64,000 nucleotides of DNA from the NCBI GenBank assembly GCA_963576475.1, contig OY754982.1:10070546-10134545 (forward strand). Reading direction: 5' to 3'. The notes beneath the pieces were generated by a model. The model did no database searches. It saw nothing but the letters and a program-made list of their open reading frames with translations, and had not been told where the DNA came from. The position numbers and the translations under genes were made by a program. The stretch is from Molanna angustata (lineage: Eukaryota; Arthropoda; Insecta; Trichoptera; Molannidae). Positions 35,126 through 48,600 of this stretch are shown piece after piece; position 1 is the first letter of the stretch, and every line of letters starts with the position of its first letter.

Positions 35126-38100
35126 CGAGTGGGTTGTGGCCAACACTAAACTCTCCACACCACAAATATTGACAATGAAATATTTTATTCATTCTAAATT
35201 TTACTACCAAGAATATAAATTTTCTAACGATAGTATATTTTCATGTTAAGATAGACAAACTATTAATGCAGTATGGTGAAGAATTCTAATGTTGTATGAA
35301 ATATTTTAATAAAAGCAGATAAATTTTGTTTTAAAGGACGTTAGAGCATTTTGACAATTTTGACACGTAATATCATATGAAGAAATTTTTGTTATTTATG
35401 AAAAGCTAATCAGTTCGATGTTCAAGCTCTTTACATTATAACATGAAATCAAATTACTGAACTTTTCCATACATAAGAAATTTATCTTATTATATACATT
35501 TTTATTCATACTAAATTTTACTACCAGGAAAATAAATTTTCTATCGACAGTATATTTTTATGTTAAGATAGACAAACTATTATTGCAGTATGGTGTAGAA
35601 TGCTTATGTTGTATGAAATATTTTAATAAAAGCAGATAAATTTTGTTTTAAAGGACGCGAAAGCATTTTCCAAATTTTGACAGGTGATATCATATGAAGA
35701 AATTTTTTGTTATTTATGGAAAGCTAATCAGTTCTATGTTCAAGCTCTTTACATTATAACATGAAATCAAATTACTGAACTTTTCCATACATAGAAATTT
35801 ATCTAATTACATTTTTATTCATACTAAATGTTACTACCAGGAATATAAATTTTCTTCCGATAGTATATTTTTATGTTAAGATAGACAAACTATTAATGCA
35901 GTATAGTGAAGAATGCTTATGTTGTATGAAATATTTTAAAAAAAGCAGATAAATTTTGTTTTAAAGAACGCGAGAGCATTTTTCAAATTTTGACAGGTGA
36001 TATCATATGAAGAATTTTTTTGTTATTTATGGAAAGCTAATCAGTTCTATGTTCAAGCTCTTTACATTATATCATGAAATCAAATTACTACACGTTTCCA
36101 TACATAGAAATTTATCTAATTACATTTTTATTCATACTAAATGTTACTATCAGGAATATAAATTTTCTTCCGATAGTATATTTTTATGTTAAGATAAACA
36201 AACTATTAATGCAGTATAGTGAAGAATGCTTATGTTGTATGAAATATTTTAAAAAAAGCAGATAAATTTTGTTTTAAAGAACGCGAGAGCATTTTCAAAA
36301 TTTTGACACGTGATATTATATGAAGATTTTTTTTGTTATTTATGGAAAACTAATCAGTTCTATGTTCAAGCTCTTTACATTATAACATGAAATCAAATTA
36401 CTGAACTTTTCCATACATAGAAATTTATCTAATTACATTATTATTCATACTAAATGTTACTATCAGGAATATAAATTTTCTTCCGATAGTATATTTTTAT
36501 GATAAGATAGACAAACTTTTAATGCAGTATGGTGTAGAATGCTTATGTTGTATGAAATATTTTAAAAAAAGCAGATAAATTTTGTTCTAAAGAACGCGAG
36601 AGCATTTTCCAAATTTTGACAGGTGATATCATATGAAGATTTTTTTTGTTATTTATGGAAAGCTAATCAGTTCTATGTTCAAGCTCTTTACATTATAACA
36701 TGAAATCAAATTACTGAACTTTTCCATACATAGAAATTTATCTAATTACATTTTTATTCATACTAAATGTTACTACCAGGAATATAAATTTTCTTCCGAT
36801 AGTATATTTTTATGTTAAGATAAACAAAATATTAATGCAGTATAGTGAAGAATGCTTATGTTGTATGAAATATTTTAAAAAAAGCAGATAAATTTTGTTC
36901 TAAAGAACGCGAGAGCATTTTCCAAATTTTGACAGGTGATATCATATGAAGATTTTTTTTGTTATTTATGGAAAGCTAATCAGTTCTATGTTCAAGCTCT
37001 TTACATTATAACATGAAATCAAATTACTGAACTTTTCCATACATAGAAATTTATCTAATTACATTTTTATTCATACTAAATGTTACTACCAGGAATATAA
37101 ATTTTCTTCCGATAGTATATTTTTATGTTAAGATAGACAAACTATTAATGCAGTATAGTGAAGAATGCTTATGTTGTATGGAATATTTTAAAAAAAGCAG
37201 ATAAATTTTGTTTTAAAGAACGCGAGAGCATTTTTCAAATTTTGACAGGTGATATCATATGAAGAATTTTTTTGTTATTTATGGAAAGCTAATCAGTTCT
37301 ATGTTCAAGCTCTTTACATTATATCATGAAATCAAATTACTACACGTTTCCATACATAGAAATTTATCTAATTACATTTTTATTCATACTAAATGTTACT
37401 ATCAGGAATATAAATTTTCTTCCGATAGTATATTTTTATGTTAAGATAAACAAACTATTAATGCAGTATAGTGAAGAATGCTTATGTTGTATGAAATATT
37501 TTAAAAAAAGCAGATAAATTTTGTTTTAAAGAACGCGAGAGCATTTTCAAAATTTTGACACGTGATATTATATGAAGATTTTTTTTGTTATTTATGGAAA
37601 ACTAATCAGTTCTATGTTCAAGCTCTTTACATTATAACATGAAATCAAATTACTGAACTTTTCCATACATAGAAATTTATCTAATTACATTATTATTCAT
37701 ACTAAATGTTACTATCAGGAATATAAATTTTCTTCCGATAGTATATTTTTATGATAAGATAGACAAACTTTTAATGCAGTATGGTGTAGAATGCTTATGT
37801 TGTATGAAATATTTTAAAAAAAGCAGATAAATTTTGTTCTAAAGAACGCGAGAGCATTTTCCAAATTTTGACAGGTGATATCATATGAAGATTTTTTTTG
37901 TTATTTATGGAAAGCTAATCAGTTCTATGTTCAAGCTCTTTACATTATAACATGAAATCAAATTACTGAACTTTTCCATACATAGAAATTTATCTAATTA
38001 CATTTTTATTCATACTAAATGTTACTACCAGGAATATAAATTTTCTTCCGATAGTATATTTTTATGTTAAGATAAACAAAATATTAATGCAGTATAGTGA

Positions 38101-39662
38101 AGAATGCTTATGTTGTATGAAATATTTTAAAAAAAGCAGATAAATTTTGTTTTAAAGAACGCGAGAGCATTTTCAAAATTTTGACACGTGATATTATATG
38201 AAGATTTTTTTTATTATTTATGGAAAGCTAATCAGTTCTATGTTCAAGCTCTTTACATTATAACATGAAATCAAATTACTGAACTTTTCCATACATAGAA
38301 ATTTATCTAATTACATTATTATTCATACTAAATGTTACTATCAGGAATATAAATTTTCTTCCGATAGTATATTTTTATGTTAAGATAAACAAACTATTAA
38401 TGCAGTATAGTGAAGAATGCTTATGTTGTATGAAATATTTTAAAAAAAGCAGATAAATTTTGTTCTAAAGAACGCGAGAGCATTTTCCAAATTTTGACAG
38501 GTGATATCATATGATGATTTTTTTTGTTATTTATGGAAAGCTAATCAGTTCTATGTTCAAGCTCTTTACATTATAACATGAAATCAAATTACTAAACGTT
38601 TCCATACATAGAAATTTATCTAATTACATTTTTATTCATACTAAATGTTACTACCAGGAATATAAATTTTCTTCCGATAGTATATTTTTATGTTAAGATA
38701 GACAAACTATTAATGCAGTATAGTGAAGACTGCTTATGTTGTATGAAATATTTTAAAAAAAGCAGATAAATTTTGTTTCAAAGAGCGTTAGAGCATTTTG
38801 ACAATGTTTACACGTGATATCATATGAAGAAATTATATGATATCTATGAAAAGCTAATCAGTTCTAAGTTCAAGCTATTAATATTCTTCTATCAATATGA
38901 AATCAATGAACTGATCATTGCCAAATATAAAAAAATTCTCTTGTTACATATAAGTTTCATACAAATATCCATTAAATAAAATATAATTTTTGAAACCGTT
39001 GAATATTTTTCTTTTAACATTGACCAACTTTGAATACAATTTTATGAAGATTCTTGGTGTTGTATAAATAGTTGAAACCAAATTAAAATATCTCTAATTT
39101 CCAGGTCGTGAGAGCATTTTTTCAGTTTTAATAGATGAAATCATAAAGAAACATTGGGAAAAAATGAACCGTTGTCTATGGAAAACTAATCAGCTCTAAG
39201 TTTATGGACTTAACACATGTGATATCAATATGAAGTCAATCGGACTTATAGTTTGGGCTGCAGAGAGGACTCAAAAAAAAAACAACGTAAATGATGAATT
39301 CATAGAGAAGAAATCAAAAGTTGTCTATGGAAAACTAATCAGCTCTAGGTCTTTGCACTTTACACATATGATGTTAATATGAAGTCGATCAGACTTATAG
39401 TTTGGGCTGTAGAGAGGACACAAAAAAGATAAATGCTACGGCGTACGGCGTACGGCGTACGGCGTACGGCGTACGGCGTACGGCGTACGGCGTACGGCGT
39501 ACGGCGTACGGCGTACAGCGTATACGCCATACACACAAACACATCACGACGAAACTCATAGTGTGCATTCTCTACATGATACCCATTGAGAAATTGATGT
39601 AAAAAAAATACGCTTAAATTTTGCGAAATCATGACTCTCCCCTATTCCATAGTGTGGAGAGT
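35126..39662 (+). mobile_element. Left arm: family X element with ~11 monomers of 313 bp
   Basis: The word GTTCAAGCTCTTTACATTA recurs at about 35420, 35738, 36051, 36363, 36677, 36990, 37302, 37615, 37929, 38242 and 38553. A diverged unit follows at 38868. Segment 35830-37080 is repeated at 37083-38330 with an exact offset of 1252 bp, so four monomers duplicated as a block. Units at the inner edge (38757-39250) are progressively diverged and grade into the unamplified tail seen at 19545-20252. A CGGCGTA repeat (about 11 units) lies at 39438-39516. Confidence 0.92.
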
Positions 39663-39667
39663 AAAAA

Positions 39668-39684
39668 CATTTTGAAATTGTTAA
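39668..39684. other. Palindrome centre (17-bp unpaired spacer)
   Basis: CATTTTGAAATTGTTAA separates the mirrored ends GAGAGTAAAAA and TTTTTACTCTC. It is either a scrap of host DNA between two insertions or the loop left by an inverted duplication. Confidence 0.9.
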
Positions 39685-39689
39685 TTTTT

Positions 39690-42600
39690 ACTCTCCACAC
39701 TATGGAATAGGGGAGAGTCATGATTTCGCAAAATTTAAGCGTATTTTTTTTACATCAATTTCTCAATGGGTATCATGTAGAGAATGCACACTATGAGTTT
39801 CGTCGTGATGTGTTTGTGTGTATGGCGTATACGCTGTACGCCGTACGCCGTACGCCGTACGCCGTACGCCGTAGCATTTATCTTTTTTGTGTCCTCTCTA
39901 CAGCCCAAACTATAAGTCTGATCGACTTCATATTAACATCATATGTGTAAAGTGCAAAGACCTAGAGCTGATTAGTTTTCCATAGACAACTTTTGATTTC
40001 TTCTCTATGAATTCATCATTTACGTTGTTTTTTTTTTGTGTCCTCTCTGCAGCCCAAACTATAAGTCCGATTGATTTCATATTGATATCACATGTGTTAA
40101 GTCCATAAACTTAGAGCTGATTAGTTTTCCATAGACAACGGTTCATTTTTTCCCAATGTTTCTTTATAATTTCATCTATTAAAACTGAAAAAATGCTCTC
40201 ACGACCTGGAAATTAGAGGTATTTTAATTTGGTTTCAACTATTTATACAACACCAAGAATCTTCATAAAATTGTATTCAAAGTTGGTCAATGTTAAAAGA
40301 AAAATATTCAACGGTTTCAAAAATTATATTTTATTTAATGGATATTTGTATGAAACTTATATGTAACAAGAGAATTTTTTTATATTTGGCAATGTTCAGT
40401 TCATTGATTTCATATTGATATAAGAATATTAATAGCTTGAACTTAGAACTGATTAGCTTTTCATAGATATCATAAAATTTCTTCATATGATATCACGTGT
40501 CAACATTGTCAAAATGCTCTAACGCTCTTTGAAACAAAATTTATCTGCTTTTTTTAAAATATTTCATACAACATAAGCAGTCTTCACTATACTGCATTAA
40601 TAGTTTGTCTATCTTAACATAAAAATATACTATCGGAAGAAAATTTATATTCCTGTTAGTAACATTTAGTATGAATAAAAATGTAATTAGATAAATTTCT
40701 ATGTATGGAAAAGTTCAGTAATTTGATTTCATGTTATAATGTAAAGAGCTTGAACATAGAACTGATTAGCTTTCCATAAATAACAAAAAAAAATCTTCAT
40801 ATGATATCACCTGTCAAAATTTGGAAAATGCTCTCGCGTTCTTTAGAACAAAATTTATCTGCTTTTTTTAAAATATTTCATACAACATAAGCATTCTTCA
40901 CTATACTGCATTAATAGTTTGTTTATCTTAACATAAAAATATACTATCGGAAGAAAATTTATATTCCTGATAGTAACATTTAGTATGAATAAAAATGTAA
41001 TTAGATAAATTTCTATGTATGGAAACGTTCAGTAATTTGATTTCATGTTATAATGTAAAGAACTTGAACATAGAACTGATTAGCTTTCCATAAATCAAAA
41101 AAAAATCTTCATATAATATCACGTGTCAAAATTTTGAAAATGCCTTCGCGTTCTTTAAAACAAAATTTATCTGCTTTTTTTAAAATATTTCATACAACAT
41201 AAGCATTCTTCACTATACTGCATTAATAGTTTGTTTATCTTAACATAAAAATATACTATCGGAAGAAAATTTATATTCCTGATAGTAACATTTAGTATGA
41301 ATAAAAATGTAATTAGATAAATTTCTATGTATGGAAAAGTTCAGTAATTTGATTTCGTGTTATAATGTAAAGAGCTTGAACATAGAACTGATTAACTTTC
41401 CATAAATAACAAAAAAATCTTCATATGATATCACCTGTCAAAATTTGGAAAATGCTCTCGCGTTCTTTAGAACAAAATTTATCTGCTTTTTTTTAAATAT
41501 TTCATACAACATAAGCATTCTTCACTATACTGCATTAATAGTTTGTTTATCTTAACATAAAAATATACTATCGAAAGAAAATTTATATTCCTGATAGTAA
41601 CGTTTAGTATGAATAAAAATGTAATTAGATAAATTTCTATGTATGGAAAAGTTCAGTAATTTGATTTCATGTTATAATGTAAAAAGCTTGAACATAGAAC
41701 TGATTAGCTTTCCATAAACAACAAAAAAAATCTTCATATGATATCACCTGTCAAAATTTGGAAAATGCTCTCGCGTTCTTTAGAACAAAATTTATCTGCT
41801 TTTTTTTAAATATTTCATACAACATAAGCATTCTTCACTATACTGCATTAATAGTTTGTTTATCTTAACATAAAAATATACTATCGGAAGAAAATTTACA
41901 TTCCTGATAGTAACATTTAGTATGAATAAAAATGTAATTAGATAAATTTCTATGTATGGAAAAGTTCAGTAATTTGATTTCATGTTATAATGTAAAGAGC
42001 TTGAACATAGAACTGATTAGCTTTCCATAAATAACAAAAAAAATCTTCATATGATATCACCTGTCAAAATTTGGAAAATGCTCTCGCGTTCTTTAGAACA
42101 AAATTTATCTGCTTTTTTTAGAATATTTCATACAACATAAGCATTCTTCACTATACTGCATTAATAGTTTGTTTATCTTAACATAAAAATATACTATCGG
42201 AAGAAAATTTACATTCCTGATAGTAACATTTAGTATGAATAAAAATGTAATTAGATAAATTTCTATGTATGGAAAAGTTCAGTAATTTGATTTCATGTTA
42301 TAATGTAAAGAGCTTGAACATAGAACTGATTAGCTTTCCATAAATAACAAAAAAAATCTTCATATGATATCACCTGTCAAAATTTGGAAAATGCTCTCGC
42401 GTTCTTTAGAACAAAATTTATCTGCTTTTTTTAAAATATTTCATACAACATAAGCATTCTTCACTATACTGCATTAATAGTTTGTTTATCTTAACATAAA
42501 AATATACTATCGGAAGAAAATTTACATTCCTGATAGTAACATTTAGTATGAATAAAAATGTAATTAGATAAATTTCTATGTATGGAAAAGTTCAGTAATT

Positions 42601-45600
42601 TGATTTCATGTTATAATGTAAAGAGCTTGAACATAGAACTGATTAGCTTTCCATAAATAACAAAAAAAATCTTCATATGATATCACCTGTCAAAATTTGG
42701 AAAATGCTCTCGCATTCTTTAGAACAAAATTTATCTGCTTTTTTTAAAATATTTCATACAACATAAGCATTCTTCCCTATACTGCATTAATAGTTTGTCT
42801 ATCTTAACATAAAAATATACTATCGGAAGAAAATTTATATTCCTGATAGTAACATTTAGTATGAATAAAAATGTAATTAGATAAATTTCTATGTATGGAA
42901 AAGTTCAGTAATTTGAAATCATGTTATAATGTAAAGAGCTTGAACATAGAACTGATTAGCTTTCCATAAATAACAAAAAAAATCTTCATATGATATCACC
43001 TGTCAAAATTTGGAAAATGCTCTCGCGTTCTTTAGAACAAAATTTATCTGCTTTTTTTAAAATATTTCATACAACATAAGCATTCTTCACTATACTGCAT
43101 TAATAGTTTGTTTATCTTAACATAAAAATATACTATCGGAAGAAAATTTACATTCTTGATAGTAACATTTAGTATGAATAAAAATGTAATTAGATAAATT
43201 TCTATGTATGGAAAAGTTCAGTAATTTGATTTCATGTTATAATGTAAAAAGCTTGAACATAGAACTGATTAGCTTTCCATAAACAACAAAAAAAATCTTC
43301 ATATGATATCACCTGTCAAAATTTGGAAAATGCTCTCGCGTTCTTTAGAACAAAATTTATCTGCTTTTTTTAAAATATTTCATACAACATAAGCATTCTT
43401 CGCTATACTGCATTAATAGTTTGTTTATCTTAACATAAAAATATACTATCGGAAGAAAATTTACATTCCTGATAGTAACATTTAGTATGAATAAAAATGT
43501 AATTAGATAAATTTCTATGTATGGAAAAGTTCTGTAATTTGATTTCATGTTATAATGTAAAGAGCTTGAACATAGAACTGATTAGCTTTCCATAAATAAC
43601 AAAAAAAATCTTCATATGATATCACCTGTCAAAATTTGGAAAATACTCTCGCGTTCTTTAGAACAAAATTTATCTGCTTTTTTTAGAATATTTCATACAA
43701 CATAAGCATTCTTCACTATACTGCATTAATAGTTTGTTTATCTTAACATAAAAATATACTATCGGAAGAAAATTTACATTCCTGATAGTAACATTTAGTA
43801 TGAATAAAAATGTAATTAGATAAATTTCTATGTATGGAAAAGTTCAGTAATTTGATTTCATGTTATAATGTAAAGAGCTTGAACATAGAACTGATTAGCT
43901 TTCCATAAATAACAAAAAAAATCTTCATATGATATCACCTGTCAAAATTTGGAAAATGCTCTCGCGTTCTTTAGAACAAAATTTATCTGCTTTTTTTAAA
44001 ATATTTCATACAACATAAGCATTCTTCACTATACTGCATTAATAGTTTGTTTATCTTAACATAAAAATATACTATCGGAAGAAAATTTACATTCCTGATA
44101 GTAACATTTAGTATGAATAAAAATGTAATTAGATAAATTTCTATGTATGGAAAAGTTCAGTAATTTGATTTCATGTTATAATGTAAAGAGCTTGAACATA
44201 GAACTGATTAGCTTTCCATAAATAACAAAAAAAATCTTCATATGATATCACCTGTCAAAATTTGGAAAATGCTCTCGCGTTCTTTAGAACAAAATTTATC
44301 TGCTTTTTTTAAAATATTTCATACAACATAAGCATGCTTCACTATACTGCATTAATAGTTTGTTTATCTTAACATAAAAATATACTATCGGAAGAAAATT
44401 TATATTCCTGATAGTAACATTTAGTATGAATAAAAATGTAATTAGATAAATTTCTATGTATGGAAACGTTCAGTAATTAGATTTCATGTTATAATGTAAA
44501 GAACTTGAACATAGAACTGATTAGCTTTCCATAAATCAAAAAAAAATCTTCATATAATATCACGTGTCAAAATTTTGAAAATGCCTTCGCGTTCTTTAAA
44601 ACAAAATTTATCTGCTTTTTTTAAAATATTTCATACAACATAAGCATTCTTCACTATACTGCATTAATAGTTTGTTTATCTTAACATAAAAATATACTAT
44701 CGGAAGAAAATTTATATTCCTGATAGTAACATTTAGTATGAATAAAAATGTAATTAGATAAATTTCTATGTATGGAAAAGTTCAGTAATTTGATTTCGTG
44801 TTATAATGTAAAGAGCTTGAACATAGAACTGATTAACTTTCCATAAATAACAAAAAAATCTTCATATGATATCACCTGTCAAAATTTGGAAAATGCTCTC
44901 GCGTTCTTTAGAACAAAATTTATCTGCTTTTTTTTAAATATTTCATACAACATAAGCATTCTTCACTATACTGCATTAATAGTTTGTTTATCTTAACATA
45001 AAAATATACTATCGAAAGAAAATTTATATTCCTGATAGTAACGTTTAGTATGAATAAAAATGTAATTAGATAAATTTCTATGTATGGAAAAGTTCAGTAA
45101 TTTGATTTCATGTTATAATGTAAAAAGCTTAAACATAGAACTGATTAGCTTTCCATAAACAACAAAAAAAATCTTCATATGATATCACCTGTCAAAATTT
45201 GGAAAATGCTCTCGCGTTCTTTAGAACAAAATTTATCTGCTTTTTTTTAAATATTTCATACAAAATAAGCATTCTTCACTATACTGCATTAATAGTTTGT
45301 TTATCTTAACATAAAAATATACTATCGGAAGAAAATTTACATTCCTGATAGTAACATTTAGTATGAATAAAAATGTAATTAGATAAATTTCTATGTATGG
45401 AAAAGTTCAGTAATTTGATTTCATGTTATAATGTAAAGAGCTTGAACATAGAACTGATTAGCTTTCCATAAATAACAAAAAAAATCTTCATATGATATCA
45501 CCTGTCAAAATTTGGAAAAAGCTCTCGCGTTCTTTAGAACAAAATTTATCTGCTTTTTTTAGAATATTTCATACAACATAAGCATTCTTCACTATACTGC

Positions 45601-48600
45601 ATTAATAGTTTGTTTATCTTAACATAAAAATATACTATCGGAAGAAAATTTACATTCCTGATAGTAACATTTAGTATGAATAAAAATGTAATTAGATAAA
45701 TTTCTATGTATGGAAAAGTTCAGTAATTTGATTTCATGTTATAATGTAAAGAGCTTGAACATAGAACTGATTAGCTTTCCATAAATAACAAAAAAAATCT
45801 TCATATGATATCACCTGTCAAAATTTGGAAAATGCTCTCGCGTTCTTTAGAACAAAATTTATCTGATTTTTTTAAAATATTTCATACAACATAAGCATTC
45901 TTCACTATACTGCATTAATAGTTTGTTTATCTTAACATAAAAATATACTATCGGAAGAAAATTTACATTCCTGATAGTAACATTTAGTATGAATAAAAAT
46001 GTAATTAGATAAATTTCTATGTATGGAAAAGTTCAGTAATTTGATTTCATGTTATTATGTAAAGAGCTTGAACATAGAACTGATTAGCTTTCCATAAATA
46101 ACAAAAAAAATCTTCATATGATATCACCTGTCAAAATTTGGAAAATGCTCTCGCATTCTTTAGAACAAAATTTATCTGCTTTTTTTAAAATATTTCATAC
46201 AACATAAGCATTCTTCCCTATACTGCATTAATAGTTTGTCTATCTTAACATAAAAATATACTATCGGAAGAAAATTTATATTCCTGATAGTAACATTTAG
46301 TATGAATAAAAATGTAATTAGATAAATTTCTATGTATGGAAAAGTTCAGTAATTTGAAATCATGTTATAATGTAAAGAGCTTGAACATAGAACTGATTAG
46401 CTTTCCATAAATAACAAAAAAAATCTTCATATGATATCACCTGTCAAAATTTGGAAAATGCTCTCGCGTTCTTTAGAACAAAATTTATCTGCTTTTTTTA
46501 AAATATTTCATACAACATAAGCATTCTTCACTATACTGCATTAATAGTTTGTTTATCTTAACATAAAAATATACTATCGGAAGAAAATTTACATTCTTGA
46601 TAGTAACATTTAGTATGAATAAAAATGTAATTAGATAAATTTCTATGTATGGAAAAGTTCAGTAATTTGATTTCATGTTATAATGTAAAAAGCTTGAACA
46701 TAGAACTGATTAGCTTTCCATAAACAACAAAAAAAATCTTCATATGATATCACCTGTCAAAATTTGGAAAATGCTCTCGCGTTCTTTAGAACAAAATTTA
46801 TCTGCTTTTTTTAAAATATTTCATACAACATAAGCATTCTTCACTATACTGCATTAATAGTTTGTTTATCTTAACATAAAAATATACTATCGGAAGAAAA
46901 TTTACATTCTTGATAGTAACATTTAGTATGAATAAAAATGTAATTAGATAAATTTCTATGTATGGAAAAGTTCAGTAATTTGATTTCATGTTATAATGTA
47001 AAAAGCTTGAACATAGAACTGATTAGCTTTCCATAAACAACAAAAAAAATCTTCATATGATATCACCTGTCAAAATTTGGAAAATGCTCTCGCGTTCTTT
47101 AGAACAAAATTTATCTGCTTTTTTTAGAATATTTCATACAACATAAGCATTCTTCACTATACTGCATTAATAGTTTGTTTATCTTAACATAAAAATATAC
47201 TATCGGAAGAAAATTTACATTCCTGATAGTAACATTTAGTATGAATAAAAATGTAATTAGATAAATTTCTATGTATGGAAAAGTTCAGTAATTTGATTTC
47301 ATGTTATAATGTAAAGAGCTTGAACATAGAACTGATTAGCTTTCCATAAATAACAAAAAAAATCTTCATATGATATCACCTGTCAAAATTTGGAATATGC
47401 TCTCGCGTTCTTTAGAACAAAATTTATCTGCTTTTTTTAAAATATTTCATACAACATAAGCATTCTTCACTATACTGCATTAATAGTTTGTTTATCTTAA
47501 CATAAAAATATACTATCGGAAGAAAATTTACATTCCTGATAGTAACATTTAGTATGAATAAAAATGTAATTAGATAAATTTCTATGTATGGAAAAGTTCA
47601 GTAATTTGATTTCATGTTATAATGTAAAGAGCTTGAACATAGAACTGATTAGCTTTCCATAAATAACAAAAAAAATCTTCATATGATATCACCTGTCAAA
47701 ATTTGGAAAATGCTCTCGCATTCTTTAGAACAAAATTTATCTGCTTTTTTTAAAATATTTCATACAACATAAGCATTCTTCCCTATACTGCATTAATAGT
47801 TTGTCTATCTTAACATAAAAATATACTATCGGAAGAAAATTTATATTCCTGATAGTAACATTTAGTATGAATAAAAATGTAATTAGATAAATTTCTATGT
47901 ATGGAAAAGTTCAGTAATTTGAAATCATGTTATAATGTAAAGAGCTTGAACATAGAACTGATTAGCTTTCCATAAATAACAAAAAAAATCTTCATATGAT
48001 ATCACCTGTCAAAATTTGGAAAATGCTCTCGCGTTCTTTAGAACAAAATTTATCTGCTTTTTTTAAAATATTTCATACAACATAAGCATTCTTCACTATA
48101 CTGCATTAATAGTTTGTTTATCTTAACATAAAAATATACTATCGGAAGAAAATTTACATTCTTGATAGTAACATTTAGTATGAATAAAAATGTAATTAGA
48201 AAAATTTCTATGTATGGAAAAGTTCAGTAATTTGATTTCATGTTATAATGTAAAAAGCTTGAACATAGAACTGATTAGCTTTCCATAAACAACAAAAAAA
48301 ATCTTCATATGATATCACCTGTCAAAATTTGGAAAATGCTCTCGCGTTCTTTAGAACAAAATTTATCTGCTTTTTTTAAAATATTTCATACAACATAAGC
48401 ATTCTTCGCTATACTGCATTAATAGTTTGTTTATCTTAACATAAAAATATACTATCGGAAGAAAATTTACATTCCTGATAGTAACATTTAGTATGAATAA
48501 AAATGTAATTAGATAAATTTCTATGTATGGAAAAGTTCTGTAATTTGATTTCATGTTATAATGTAAAGAGCTTGAACATAGAACTGATTAGCTTTCCATA

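Noticed and set aside
36007..37517. Repeated 61-63-codon open frames at 36007, 36074, 37259, 37326 and mirrored ones at 43357, 48363, 49928
   Set aside because: They are the same frame in 313-bp satellite monomers, broken in most other monomers by single-base changes. There is no sign of selection on the protein.
39360..39950. Open frames rich in YAVRRT repeats on both strands
   Set aside because: They come from the 7-bp CGGCGTA repeat, which reads open because 21 bp equals 7 codons, at the palindrome centre.
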